Position numbers and translations under genes: made by a program
The notes under the pieces: generated by a model
The model's database searches: none
The model's input: only the letters and a program-made list of their open reading frames with translations
Told to the model about the DNA's origin: nothing
Part shown: positions 52,501-62,548 of the stretch, in pieces
How the letters are laid out: each line of letters begins with the position of its first letter
Position numbering within the stretch: the stretch's first letter is position 1
Origin: AP-15 sp963790875
GTDB taxonomy: Bacteria > Pseudomonadota > Alphaproteobacteria > ATCC43930 > CGMCC-115725
Direction: 5' to 3'
Length of the DNA stretch: 64,000 nucleotides
Assembly (NCBI GenBank): GCA_963790875.1
Contig: CAWBQT010000016.1
Span: 124,001-188,000 of the forward strand

Positions 52501-53862
52501 ATGCTAATGGGTGAGCATGCTGCCGCCGACCGAATGACGAACGCAAACGCCGACCCCGGTGCGTTCCCGGTGCTGGCGGCCCGCGTCGCTCGGTACCGAG
52601 CCCGCCGGGCTCCGGCGCACAAGGGAATGCTCGGTCAGCTCGGCCCGGGGCTGATCACCGGCGCCTCCGACGACGATCCGAGCGGCATCGCCACCTATTC
52701 GCAGACCGGCGCGCAATTCGGCTACGCGATGTGCTGGGTGATGCTGTTCTGCTTCCCGCTGATGGTGGCGATCCAGGAGATCAGCGCGCGCATCGGGCGG
52801 GTGACCGGCCAGGGCATCACCGGCAACATCCGTGCGCACTACTCGCGCTGGCTGCTTTACCCGATTGTCGCGCTGTTGCTGATCGCGAACACGATCAATC
52901 TGGGCGCTGATCTCGGCGCCATGGCGGCTGCACTGAAGCTGCTGATCGGCGGCCCAACGGACTTCTATGTCGCCGGCTTCGCGATCGGCTGCACGTGCCT
53001 CGAGGTGTTCTCCCGTTACGAACGCTACGTATCGATCCTGAAATGGGCCAGCTTCGTGCTCCTCGCCTACGTGGCGGTGGCGCTCGTGGTGCACGTGCCG
53101 TGGCTAGTGGTTCTCTATCGCACCTTCGTGCCCAATTTCTCGCTGAAGACCGACTACGTGATCACCGTCGTCGCGGTGCTGGGCACGACGATCACGCCCT
53201 ACTGCTTCTTCTGGCAAGCCTCGCAGGAGGCTGAGGACGAGCGGATCGACCCCGCGGCACATACATTGCTCGTAGCCCCCGAGGAGGCGCCGGCGGAGAT
53301 CGGACGGATGCGCTACGACACCTATATCGGGATGGGCTACTCGAACGTGATCAGCCTGTTCATCATCGTCAGCACCGCGGCGACCTTGAATGCGCACGGC
53401 ATCACCGACATACAGACCTCCGCCCAGGCTGCCGAGGCGCTGCGGCCGATCGCCGGGGTGTTCACATTCGCGCTGTTCGCCGCGGGCATCATCGGCATCG
53501 GCCTGCTCGCCGTGCCGGTGCTCGCCGGCTCCGGCGCCTATGCGCTTGGCGAGGCGCTCGGCTGGACCACCGGCCTCGACCGTAAGCCGCTCGACGCCAA
53601 GGCGTTCTACGGCACCATTGCGGTGTCCACCCTGATCGGCATTTTCATCAATTTCGTCGGCTTCGACCCGATCAAGGCGCTGTTCTGGTCGGCGGTCATC
53701 AACGGCGTGGTGGCGGTGCCCCTAATGGTGATCATCATGCTCATGGCGATGCGCCGGGACGTGATGGGGCGCTTCGTGCTGCCGCGGGCGCTATGGGTGA
53801 TGGGGTGGTTGTGTACGGTGACGATGGGGGTCGTGGTTGGGATTATGTTCGCGACTTGGTGA
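52501..53862 (+). CDS. NRAMP family divalent metal transporter
   Basis: A 453-residue protein with eleven or so helices. The metal-site helix 1 reads LGPGLITGASDDDPSGIATY, containing the D-P-(S)-G-(N/I) motif; helix 6 has no clear AxxMPH. The opening SDDDPSG and TPYCFFWQASQEAEDE mark it as the subgroup of NRAMP-related transporters seen in many proteobacteria, whose substrate may be Mg2+ or Mn2+ rather than Fe2+. ATG 52501 has GGAGAAAT immediately before it; the frame extends to 52468 without a better site. Stands alone after the pfp relic. Confidence 0.85.
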   Translation: MLMGEHAAADRMTNANADPGAFPVLAARVARYRARRAPAHKGMLGQLGPGLITGASDDDPSGIATYSQTGAQFGYAMCWVMLFCFPLMVAIQEISARIGRVTGQGITGNIRAHYSRWLLYPIVALLLIANTINLGADLGAMAAALKLLIGGPTDFYVAGFAIGCTCLEVFSRYERYVSILKWASFVLLAYVAVALVVHVPWLVVLYRTFVPNFSLKTDYVITVVAVLGTTITPYCFFWQASQEAEDERIDPAAHTLLVAPEEAPAEIGRMRYDTYIGMGYSNVISLFIIVSTAATLNAHGITDIQTSAQAAEALRPIAGVFTFALFAAGIIGIGLLAVPVLAGSGAYALGEALGWTTGLDRKPLDAKAFYGTIAVSTLIGIFINFVGFDPIKALFWSAVINGVVAVPLMVIIMLMAMRRDVMGRFVLPRALWVMGWLCTVTMGVVVGIMFATW

Positions 53863-54160
53863 GCAGGGCCGGTGTCCCTCTTGCGTCGAATGGCCTCCGC
53901 CTAGGAGGGACCTTGCAGACGCCACCTCGTAGCTCGGGCAGGATACAGCGTCGCCGCGAGACGATGGCAAGGTTCTGCCCGCGGTGGGCGGGCAGGCAGT
54001 ATCCGCGCCGATGCCGAGCGGCTCTGCACGCCCTATCGATTATTTATTCGAGCTTCAACGCCAAGGCCGAGGCAAAGTGGTTCGAGACCAGGTCGCCCTT
54101 CCGCGATCGGCAGCCGTCCGATTGGCGCGAATCATGCCCGGTGTTAGCCTTGGAGAGATC

Positions 54161-55096
54161 ATGCCACCACTGACCATCCGGCACGTTACGACCTATCGCT
54201 ACCGGCAGCCGGTCGCCTTTGGCGAGCACCGGATGATGCTGCGTCCACGCGACTGCCACGATCAAAAAGTGATCGGGGCGAGCCTCGAGATCAGCCCGGA
54301 GCCCATGACCCTGCGCTTCGTCCAGGACGCATTCGGCAATCATGTGACGATCGCCCGGTTTTCGGGTCGTTCAAAAGAGCTGTGCTTTAAGAGCATCGTG
54401 TGCCTCGAGCATTCCCCCTTGAACCCCGCCGACCTCGATCTCGACGACACCGCAAGCACCTTCCCGGTCGACTACAGCGCCGACGAGATGCCGGACCTCG
54501 CCCACTGCATCGAACGACATCAACCCGATTCGCGGAACGAGGTCGGCCGCTGGGCTCGTCAATTCCTTCCCCCTGGTGGGTCGATCGGCACTTTCGAGCT
54601 CCTCACCCGACTCTCCCAGGGCATCAATCGCGGCCTCCGCTACCAGCGGCGAGAAATGAAGGGAATCCAGGAGCCGGTGGAGACGCTTCGGCTCCGCCAT
54701 GGCTGCTGCCGCGATTTCGCCATGTTGATGATCGAGGCCGCGCGCTCGCTCGGTTTTGCCGCGCGGTTTGTGTCCGGGTATCTCGCCGTCCCGCTCGACG
54801 ATCCGGGGGACGCAACTAGCGGCTCAGCGCGCGGGTCGACCCATGCTTGGGCGCAAATCTATCTACCGGGCATCGGCTGGCTCGATTTCGATCCCACGAT
54901 CGGCAGCGTCGGCAAGATCGGCCTTGTCACCGTCGCGGTCGTGCGCGATCCGCGCCACGCGCTCCCGCTCCACGGCACCTTCATCGGCTTCCCGTCGGAC
55001 GATCTCGGCATGGAGGTGCAAGTGAGCGTCACGTCTGGTGCGCCAGGGGCGAGCTGGGCCACTCCTCAATGCTCCAGGTTCCGCCAAGCGATTTGA
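54161..55096 (+). CDS. Transglutaminase-like cysteine peptidase, first of a pair
   Basis: A 311-residue protein with the N-terminal beta-barrel of the family (LTIRHVTTYRYRQPVAFGEH) and a transglutaminase core with catalytic triad Cys in LRHGCCRDFAMLMIEAARSL, His in GSTHAWAQIYLPG and Asp in GWLDFDPT. These cytosolic enzymes may hydrolyse or crosslink amide bonds; many sit next to circularly permuted ATP-grasp partners, but none is present here. CTTGGAGAG precedes ATG 54161. The C-terminus looks slightly truncated or divergent after QVSVTSGA. Confidence 0.85.
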   Translation: MPPLTIRHVTTYRYRQPVAFGEHRMMLRPRDCHDQKVIGASLEISPEPMTLRFVQDAFGNHVTIARFSGRSKELCFKSIVCLEHSPLNPADLDLDDTASTFPVDYSADEMPDLAHCIERHQPDSRNEVGRWARQFLPPGGSIGTFELLTRLSQGINRGLRYQRREMKGIQEPVETLRLRHGCCRDFAMLMIEAARSLGFAARFVSGYLAVPLDDPGDATSGSARGSTHAWAQIYLPGIGWLDFDPTIGSVGKIGLVTVAVVRDPRHALPLHGTFIGFPSDDLGMEVQVSVTSGAPGASWATPQCSRFRQAI

Positions 55097-55248
55097 TCGA
55101 CGTCGGGGATGCGAACAAACTATGGTGATGGGAACGCATCGACACTCGTTAGATCCAGTTGCCGAGCCGCGATCTCGGTTTCGTTGAACTGCAACCCACG
55201 CGATGGGTCTTTTGGCCATCAGGACCCCGTGAAATCAGGGCATGTCAG

Positions 55249-56055
55249 ATGAAGATTCGCGTCGGCTACGAAATGATTTACGATTTTCCACAATCGACAC
55301 CCATGATCATGGTCCTAGGCACCCATTTCACCCGGGCTTCCGACGTCATCGTTCCCGATTACCTGACCACAAGCCCTTCCGTGCCGATCTCCCCCTACCG
55401 CGACGTCTTCGGCAATTGGTGCAGCCGCATCGTCGCGCCGGCCGGCCGAATGCGCCTGTCGGCCGATGGTGTCATTCGGGATACTGGGCTGCCGGACGTG
55501 GCTGTTCCTTCGGCTGCCCAACACGCGGTGGAGGATTTGCCGGCAGAGACGCTAATCTTTCTGCTCGGCAGTCGCTACTGCGAGACCGACCTGCTCTCCG
55601 ACTTGACCTGGAAGCTCTTCGAAACGTCGCCGCCGGGGTGGGCGCGGGTCCAGGCGATCTGCGATTTCGTGCATCGCCACATCGCCTTCGGCTACGAGCA
55701 TGGGCGCGCGACGATGACCGCCTATGAGGTCTTCAACGAACGCAAGGGAGTGTGTCGCGACTACGCCCACCTTGCCATCTCATTCTGCCGCTGCATGAAC
55801 ATTCCGGCGCGGTATTGCACCGGCTACCTCGGAGACATCGGCATGCCACCGCCCTATGGCCCGATGGATTTCGCCGGTTGGTTTGAGGCCTATCTGGGCG
55901 GGCGGTGGTACACATTCGACGCGCGCAACAACATGCCGCGAATTGGCCGCGTACTGATCGCGCAAGGGCGCGATGCGGCAGACGTGCCGATCACCCACAC
56001 CTTCGGCCCCAGCAAACTGGTCAATTTCAAGGTCTGGACGGATGAGGTCAGTTAA
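55249..56055 (+). CDS. Transglutaminase-like cysteine peptidase, second of a pair
   Basis: A 268-residue homologue of a different subgroup. The N-terminal barrel is MKIRVGYEMIYDFPQSTPMI, and the core has Cys in ERKGVCRDYAHLAISFCRCM, His/Trp region in DFAGWFEAYLGGRWYTFDAR with Asp, and GYLGDIGMP between. Compared with its neighbour it lacks the usual H-A-W (it has DFAGWFEAY), so the catalytic His is replaced or displaced; activity is uncertain. 152 bp after the first gene, same strand. Confidence 0.82.
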   Translation: MKIRVGYEMIYDFPQSTPMIMVLGTHFTRASDVIVPDYLTTSPSVPISPYRDVFGNWCSRIVAPAGRMRLSADGVIRDTGLPDVAVPSAAQHAVEDLPAETLIFLLGSRYCETDLLSDLTWKLFETSPPGWARVQAICDFVHRHIAFGYEHGRATMTAYEVFNERKGVCRDYAHLAISFCRCMNIPARYCTGYLGDIGMPPPYGPMDFAGWFEAYLGGRWYTFDARNNMPRIGRVLIAQGRDAADVPITHTFGPSKLVNFKVWTDEVS

Positions 56056-56432
56056 TTACCGGCCCATTTTTTGAGATTGCGATTGGGACGACGCGTCCAC
56101 CGATACCGATGATCCTCGCGCTCCCGGCAGATCAATCCGCGGGCCGGGATTTATCGTGCGCGGCGGATTGTACGGCCCCTGCATCAGCATCAGCTTGCCT
56201 GGCATTAAGATCGGCATTCGGTAAAGGGCACCCCGCAATCAATGCTGCAAACGGCCGGTATCGCTGCCGGCTGTCCGTCATCAACCAAGCTTGAGTCCAC
56301 CTATCCAGGCAGGGGCGCAGCTGGGCTCCTCCGCGTGAGTAGTTTCCGAGCCTGCACCGCCCAAGTCTGACGCACTAGAAATCCTTTGTTCGCCCACGAT
56401 TCAGCGACAGCCATCGCGAGCCTGGAGGAAAC
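56056..56432. other. Intergenic with motif site 13
   Basis: A minus-strand frame (56056-56238) encodes a Pro/Ser/Gln-rich peptide with no support. Apart from the motif nothing is recognised. Confidence 0.5.
56335..56358 (+). promoter_or_regulatory. Shared upstream motif, site 13
   Basis: Reads GTGAGTAGTTTCCGAGCCTG then CACC, 74 bp upstream of the small gene at 56433 and treZ behind it. Confidence 0.65.
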
Positions 56433-56705
56433 ATGACCACAGCGCGCACAAGCCTGGGACACGTCACCCCGACAGCGGGCGACCCCGATCAGGTCGCGCG
56501 GCGTTATCCGCGGGCCTCCAAGCTCTTCGAGAACGACCATGCTTATGCGGCTCGCCTCGTTCAAATCGCGACCGCAATCAGCAGCGTGGTGCGGTCCGCC
56601 GTCGCGATGAAGCTGCCGGATCGGCACTCAACGGCGATCCAAGAGGAAAACGGGGTCACGACAGGCATCGCGACGAAACAGCGAGTACCCGAGAGCGGCC
56701 GATAG
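56433..56705 (+). CDS. Small hypothetical protein upstream of treZ (90 aa)
   Basis: CTGGAGGAAAC sets the ATG. Product MTTARTSLGHVTPTAGDPDQ ... LVQIATAISSVVRSAVAMKL, no recognised domain. It ends 19 bp before the treZ start, so both are probably on one transcript started near motif site 13. Confidence 0.6.
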   Translation: MTTARTSLGHVTPTAGDPDQVARRYPRASKLFENDHAYAARLVQIATAISSVVRSAVAMKLPDRHSTAIQEENGVTTGIATKQRVPESGR

Positions 56706-56724
56706 GCGAGAGCGAGGTCGCGAC

Positions 56725-58731
56725 GTGGACGCACGCGCGGGCTTCGTGCTGATCAAGGAGCGACAAGAGCCGGCGACGCAGCCCGAGCCCGCCGATCGGA
56801 GACGCCTGGTCTCGACTGCAGCCGCGCCCACTCGGCGCCTGCCGATCGGTGCCGAGCCGCAGCCCAAGGGCGGCGTGCATTTCCGTGTCTGGGCGCCCCG
56901 TTGCCGCGAGGTTACCCTCGAGATCGAAGGCCTCGAATCGGCGGCGATGCAATCCGACGCCGACGGCTACTTCTCACTGTGGAGCCTACCGGCGCGAGCC
57001 GGTATGCGCTATCGTTTTCGTCTCGATCGAGGGGACGCGGCGCTGCCCGACCCGGCGTCGAGATTTCAACCCGACGGGCCGCACGGGCCTTCGGAAATCG
57101 TCGATCCCGAGGATTTCCCGTGGACCGATGGTGCGTGGCGCGGTCGGGCGCGCGAGCAACTCGTCGTCTACGAGATGCATCTCGGCACGTTCACCCCGGA
57201 TGGCAGCTGGGAAGCCGCCTCACGCGAACTGCCGGCGCTTGCCGCGCTCGGTATCACCTGCCTCGAAATTATGCCCGTGGCGGATTTTCCGGGCCGATTC
57301 GGCTGGGGATATGACGGCGTCAACCTCTTCGCACCAACCCGGCTTTACGGCCGACCGGATGATTTCCGCCACTTTGTCGATCGTGCCCATGCTCTCGGGA
57401 TCGCTGTGATCCTCGACGTCGTCTACAACCATCTCGGCCCCGACGGAAACTATCTCAAATCGTTCTCCACGGCTTATTTCACGAAGCGCTACGACAACGA
57501 ATGGGGCGAGGCACTCAATTTCGATGGCCCCGATGCCGACCCGGCGCGCGAATTCTTCGTCGCCAATGCGGGTCACTGGATCGATGAATATCACCTCGAT
57601 GGGCTGCGGCTCGACGCGACGCAGCAGATCTTCGATCGATCGGAAGATCACATTATCGCTGCCATCGTCCGGCAGGTGCGGTCGGCGGGACGCGGCCGAA
57701 CCACCTTTGTCGTCGGCGAGAACGAGGGGCAACTGGCGCGGCTGCTGCACCCGGCCGAGCGCGGCGGATATGGGCTCGACGCCTTGTGGAACGACGACTT
57801 TCATCACAGCGCGATGGTCGCGCTGACCGGACATCACGAAGCCTACTACTCCGATTACCGCGGCCACCCGCGCGAGTTCGTCGCGGCTGCCAAGCACGGC
57901 TTTCTCTATCAGGGACAGCGCTACCAGTGGCAGCAGAAAGCGCGCGGCACGCCGGTGCTCGATCTTCCGGCGGAATGCTTTGTCGTCTTTCTGCAGAACC
58001 ATGATCAGATCGCCAATTCCGCCACCGGAGGGCGCTGTCACGCTCTGACGAGCCCTGGCCGGCTGCGTGCGATGACCGCTTATTTCTTGCTCATGCCGGG
58101 CATTCCGCTCCTGTTCCAGGGGCAGGAATTCGCCGCGTCGAGCCCGTTCTTCTATTTTGCCGATCACGAGATCGAACTGTCGTGCGCTGTCCGCGAGGGA
58201 CGTCGCCAATTCCTCGCACAATTTCCCAGCCTCGCGACGAGCGAGATGCGGGCCGAGCTCACCGATCCCGGCGACATCGAGACCTTCCGCCGATCGGTGC
58301 TCGATCTCGGCGAGCGGGAACGGCATGCTGCGATCTATGCGCTGCATCGCGACCTTCTCGCCCTGCGGCTTACCGACCCGGTGCTCGGACGGCGGCCGTG
58401 CCGGGTCGACGGCGCCGCGCTCGCGGAGGAAGCCTGGATGCTGCGCTTTTTCTCGGAGAGCAGCAGCGACCGTTTGCTGATCGTCAATCTCGGCCGCGAC
58501 CTCTTGCTCGGTCCCGCGCCCGAGCCGCTGCTGGCACCGGTCGACGGCCAGGCTTGGCGGCTCTTGTGGTCGAGCGAGAGGCCCCGTTACGGCGGGGCCG
58601 GGAGCCCGGCGCAGGATCCCGCCGGAGATTGGCTGATCGCGGGCCAGAGCGCTGCCGTCCTCGCCCCCGGATCCTCGGCCGCGAGACCCAGGGCGAAGCA
58701 GGTCCACCGCCTCCGGGAGGCGAATGACTGA
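56725..58731 (+). CDS. treZ: Malto-oligosyltrehalose trehalohydrolase
   Basis: A 668-residue GH13 enzyme that releases trehalose from maltooligosyl trehalose. After a variable leader of 38 residues comes the CBM48 domain (RLPIGAEPQPKGGVHFRVWA) and the barrel: VYEMHLGTFTPDGSWEAASR, region I DVVYNHLGPDGNYL, region II DGLRLDATQQI with the nucleophile Asp, region III GENEG with acid Glu, and region IV FLQNHDQIANS. The adjoining TreY is not in the window. GTG 56725 is the only start close to the N-terminus. The 3' end overlaps the debranching-enzyme start by 8 bp. If TreY exists elsewhere, glycogen is turned into trehalose as a stress protectant. Confidence 0.92.
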   Translation: MDARAGFVLIKERQEPATQPEPADRRRLVSTAAAPTRRLPIGAEPQPKGGVHFRVWAPRCREVTLEIEGLESAAMQSDADGYFSLWSLPARAGMRYRFRLDRGDAALPDPASRFQPDGPHGPSEIVDPEDFPWTDGAWRGRAREQLVVYEMHLGTFTPDGSWEAASRELPALAALGITCLEIMPVADFPGRFGWGYDGVNLFAPTRLYGRPDDFRHFVDRAHALGIAVILDVVYNHLGPDGNYLKSFSTAYFTKRYDNEWGEALNFDGPDADPAREFFVANAGHWIDEYHLDGLRLDATQQIFDRSEDHIIAAIVRQVRSAGRGRTTFVVGENEGQLARLLHPAERGGYGLDALWNDDFHHSAMVALTGHHEAYYSDYRGHPREFVAAAKHGFLYQGQRYQWQQKARGTPVLDLPAECFVVFLQNHDQIANSATGGRCHALTSPGRLRAMTAYFLLMPGIPLLFQGQEFAASSPFFYFADHEIELSCAVREGRRQFLAQFPSLATSEMRAELTDPGDIETFRRSVLDLGERERHAAIYALHRDLLALRLTDPVLGRRPCRVDGAALAEEAWMLRFFSESSSDRLLIVNLGRDLLLGPAPEPLLAPVDGQAWRLLWSSERPRYGGAGSPAQDPAGDWLIAGQSAAVLAPGSSAARPRAKQVHRLREAND

Positions 58732-60721
58732 CCTCACTCGCGTCATCAGCAACGCGGACACAGCACCCGAGGCGCCGCGCGAATGGCTTGTGGAGAACGG
58801 GTTGGGCGGCTACGCCTCGGCAACGATAGCGGGAGCGATCACCCGGCGTTACCACGGTTTTCTGATTGCCGCCCACCCGGCGCCATTGGGTCGCATGGTC
58901 GTTCTCAACGATCTCGAAGTCGATGTCGAGCTTACCGACGGCAGCGTCGCGAACATGCGAGAGCAGGGCCGATTTCTCGATTTTACACTGAACATGGGCC
59001 TGCCGAGCTGGCGATATGAAATCGATGGCGTCCTCATCGAGAAGTCGATTGTCGTGCCGTCGCGCCAAAACATCGTGCATGTCACCTTTCGCTCGCTAGG
59101 CGACGGCAGGCGCGTCCGCCTGCGGCTCAGACCCTTGATCAACTTTCGTTCACTTGAGGCACCGGTCACGGAGGCGCTCTCCTCGGGCTATATGCTGACC
59201 GTCCGTGGCGACCGTTACGAGATCAGCGCCGGACCGGATCTGCCGGTTTTGCGGCTGGCCGTGGAGAACTCCGAAGGCCCGACCTTTACCGCCGATGGCG
59301 GCTCGCGCCGCGAGCACTTCTACGACATCGAGGCGCAGCGCGGTTACGACGCGCGTGGATCGTTGTGGAGCCCTGGTTACTTTGCCGGAGAGGTCGGCAA
59401 GGATTGCCCGCTGACCTTGATCGCCGCGACGGAAGCTTGGCATACCGTGCTGGCGTTGAGCCCCGACGATGCGCTGACCTTCGAAAGTGAGCGCCGCCGC
59501 CGTCTCGTCGGGATGGCAGCGGTGCCGGTGCCAATGGGCTTTGCGGCCGAGCTCGCTCTGGCCGCCGACGCCTTCGTCATTACCCCGGTCGGGCGGATTG
59601 CCGACGGGGCCAGGGCGCGGGCCGAGGGTGACGAAGTGCGCACCGTGATTGCCGGCTATCACTGGTTCACCGATTGGGGCCGGGACACGATGATCTCGCT
59701 CGAGGGCCTCACCCTATCGACCGGGCGAGCGGTCGAGGCACGCTGGATCCTGCGAACCTTCGCTCACTACCTGCGCGACGGGCTGATCCCGAACCTGTTC
59801 CCGGAAGGACAAAATCAGGGCCTCTACCATACGGCCGATGCGACTTTGTGGTTCTTCCACGCGTTGCACCGCTACGTCGAGCATTGCCGGGACAAGGCAA
59901 CCCTGGAGCTCCTACTGCCGATCTTGAAGGACATCGTGCGGTATCATCTCGAGGGCACCCGCTTCGGCATCAAGGTCGACCCGCATGACGGGCTCCTCAC
60001 CCAGGGGGCGGAGGGTTATGCGTTGACCTGGATGGATGCGAAAGTTGGCGATTGGGTGGTGACCCCGCGCCGCGGCAAGGCTGTCGAGATCAACGCGCTG
60101 TGGTACAACGCGCTCCGCCTGCTCGCCGATTGGCTGCGCGAAGCGCAGGACCCGGAAGCCGACAGTCTGGCAGCCCATGCGGACAGGGCGCAGGGTTCCT
60201 TCAACCGCCGCTTTTGGCACGCGGCCGGCGGCTATCTCTACGACGTCGTCGATGGCGAGAATGGCGACGATTCCGCGTTCCGACCGAACCAGATCTTCGC
60301 GATTGCTCTCGAACACCCGGTGCTCGACCACGCCTATTGGGAGGCGGTCGTTACCGCAGTGCATGCTAGGCTGGTGACGCCCTTCGGGCTGCGCTCGCTG
60401 GCGCCGGGCGAACCCGATTACAAACCGCGCTATTTCGGCGACCTGCGCGCCCGCGATGCCGCGTATCACCAGGGCACGGTGTGGGCCTGGCTGATCGGCC
60501 CATTCATCGATGCCTGGCTCAAGGTTCACCCCGATGAGCGGGCGGCGGCGCGGCATTTTCTCGACGGTTTCGAGCCGCATCTCGCCGAAGCCGGCATCGG
60601 CTCGATCAGCGAAGTCTTCGACGCCGAGCCGCCGTTCACGCCGCGTGGCTGCATCGCCCAGGCTTGGAGCATCGCGGAAGTGCTGCGCTGCTTAAAAAAG
60701 ACGACCGCAATGCGGGAGTGA
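58724..60721 (+). CDS. Amylo-alpha-1,6-glucosidase (glycogen debranching enzyme)
   Basis: A 665-residue enzyme. N-terminal domain motif EWLVENGLGGYASATIAGAI and RRYHGFLIAA, then (alpha/alpha)6 barrel starting AGYHWFTDWGRDTMISLEGL with catalytic Asp, PNLFPEGQNQGLYHTADATL, YALTWMDAK and GTVWAWLIGPF with the second acid near RDAAYHQGTVW. This is the classic GDE_C domain. Translationally coupled to treZ (ATGACTGAC overlap). It frees branch points for phosphorylase and TreZ. The group II intron begins on the next base after its stop codon. Confidence 0.9.
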   Translation: MTDLTRVISNADTAPEAPREWLVENGLGGYASATIAGAITRRYHGFLIAAHPAPLGRMVVLNDLEVDVELTDGSVANMREQGRFLDFTLNMGLPSWRYEIDGVLIEKSIVVPSRQNIVHVTFRSLGDGRRVRLRLRPLINFRSLEAPVTEALSSGYMLTVRGDRYEISAGPDLPVLRLAVENSEGPTFTADGGSRREHFYDIEAQRGYDARGSLWSPGYFAGEVGKDCPLTLIAATEAWHTVLALSPDDALTFESERRRRLVGMAAVPVPMGFAAELALAADAFVITPVGRIADGARARAEGDEVRTVIAGYHWFTDWGRDTMISLEGLTLSTGRAVEARWILRTFAHYLRDGLIPNLFPEGQNQGLYHTADATLWFFHALHRYVEHCRDKATLELLLPILKDIVRYHLEGTRFGIKVDPHDGLLTQGAEGYALTWMDAKVGDWVVTPRRGKAVEINALWYNALRLLADWLREAQDPEADSLAAHADRAQGSFNRRFWHAAGGYLYDVVDGENGDDSAFRPNQIFAIALEHPVLDHAYWEAVVTAVHARLVTPFGLRSLAPGEPDYKPRYFGDLRARDAAYHQGTVWAWLIGPFIDAWLKVHPDERAAARHFLDGFEPHLAEAGIGSISEVFDAEPPFTPRGCIAQAWSIAEVLRCLKKTTAMRE

Positions 60722-61152
60722 GTGCGCCCGTGAGGGCGCTTTGTCTGCACGGTGCAAGTCCGTGCCGGAGCCGGTCGTTGGCTCCGTAATTGAAGGTAAC
60801 TGCGTCGCCGCGAGGCGGGGTGGAGAGCAACCGGAGGTGAACCGGCAGTCCGTAGGATGACGAACCTGATTCGGCGTGACGCTGTGGCGAGCCTGCTCAC
60901 TCGTGGCGAAGCCTGGAAGCAACCGATGGCGCTGAGGCGACTGACAAAGCGACCACCGGGCAGCCCGCGTGGTTGAGGTCGGAATGTCGGAAAGGCAAGG
61001 CGCAGTAAGCGGGGAGACCTGCTGGCCGGGGTGAGGTCGGCAGGAGTCAGAGCCTTCATGTTACCGCGATGCGGCGATGGCCGCGGAGAGGGGCGGGAAG
61101 CAAAACCGCCTCGAGGGAAGGGAGGCAGGAAGTTGGAGGCGCGAGGTCGGGA

Positions 61153-62498
61153 ATGAGGCAAGACACAGTCTCGGGAGTGCCGGCAACGGCTACGCAAGGG
61201 ACAGAAGCCGGAAACCCGCAATGGCGGTGGGCGGAAGCCTCGATCTGGACGGAACGCATGGTGTCGGCGCTGGTCAACGGCGTCAAAGGAGGTAAGTGGT
61301 TCAGCCTGGTGGATAAGGTCATCCGGCCGACGACCCTGGACGTCGCGTGGCACAAGGTTGCGCGGAACAAGGGGGCGGGGGGGTGGATGGCCAGAGCATC
61401 GAACGGTTTGCGGCCCAATCGGAGCGATATCTGCAAGAACTTCACCACAGTGTGAAGGACGGCAGCTACCGGCCGAGCCCGGTTAAACGGGTGGAGATCC
61501 CTAAAGGCGACGGGCGAACCCGTCCGCTGGGGATCCCGACGGTCAAGGACCGGATCGTGCAGACGGCTCTGAAGATGGTCATCGAGCCGATCTTTGAGGT
61601 GCAGTTCCGGCCGGGGAGCCATGGCTTCCGGCCGGGGCGCAGTTGCAAGGATGCCCTGCGGGAGGTCGATCGGCTGCTGAGGGCCGGCTTCACCTTTGTC
61701 GTGGACGCCGATCTGAAGGGCTACTTCGACAGCATTCCGCAGGACCGGCTCATGGCCCTGGTGGACCAATCGATCAGCGACGGCCGCGTGCTGGCGCTGA
61801 TCGAGGGCTTCCTGCAACAGGACATCATGACGGCAATGGCGCAGTGGACGCCAACGGCGGGCACGCCCCAGGGGGCGGTGATTTCGCCGCTGTTGGCCAA
61901 TCTCTATCTGCACCCGCTCGACCTCCTGATGGAGCAAAGCGGTCGGCAGATGGTGCGCTATGCCGATGACTTCGTGATCCTGTGCCGCAGCGAAGGCGAG
62001 GCGCTGGCGGCCCTGCGCCACGTTGAGGCGTGGGTGGCGGCCAACGGCCTGACGCTCCATCCGGACAAGACGCGGGTCGGCGACTGCCGACAGCCGGGAC
62101 AAGGCTTCGAGTTCCTTGGCTACCGGTTCGAGGCCGGGCGTCGGCTGGTCAGCAAGAAGAGCCTGCGGGCGCTCAGGGACAAGGTGCGGGCGAAGACCAG
62201 CCGCAGCCGAGGCGACAGCCTCGGGCGGATCATCTCCGACCTCAACCCGGTGCTTCGGGGCTGGTTTGGCTACTTCAAACACGCCACGCCAGCCTTGTTC
62301 GGCGTCCTCAAGCCTGCCCCGGCGAAGGCCGGGGGCTTCGTGCGCCGGCGTCTGCGCGCTATCCTGCGCAAGCAGGAAAAACGCCCGGGCATCGGACGCT
62401 GCGCTGCCGACCACCAACGCTGGCCAAACGCTTTCTTCGCGGCTCATGGGCTGTTCACCCTTCGCACCGCTTTTGAGCAGGCGAGACACTCCCGATGA
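61153..62498 (+). pseudogene. ltrA: Group II intron-encoded reverse transcriptase/maturase, one frameshift
   Basis: Joined frames: WTERMVSALVNGVKGGKWFS ... VAWHKVARNKGAGG, then VDGQSIERFAAQSERYLQEL, RT motifs GRTRPLGIPTVKDRIVQTAL, FRPGRSCKDAL, FVVDADLKGYFDSI, GTPQGAVISPLLANLYLHPL and active site MVRYADDFVILC, followed by maturase X domain (LRGWFGYFKHATPALF). No HNH endonuclease follows. Break lies at the run of G at 61371-61386, where one extra G shifts the frame. Either dead or a base-call error in a homopolymer. Confidence 0.82.
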
Positions 62499-62515
62499 GG
62501 AAACCAACGACTGGA

Positions 62516-62548
62516 GAGCCGTATGCGGGAGAACCGCACGTACGGTTC
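62516..62548 (+). ncRNA. Group II intron domain V
   Basis: GAGCCGTATGCGGGAGAACC then GCACGTACGGTTC: a 33-base hairpin with GAGAA tetraloop-like cap and bulge, the catalytic AGC-type triad being GAGCCG's AGC. The standard domain V size is 34. Confidence 0.75.
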
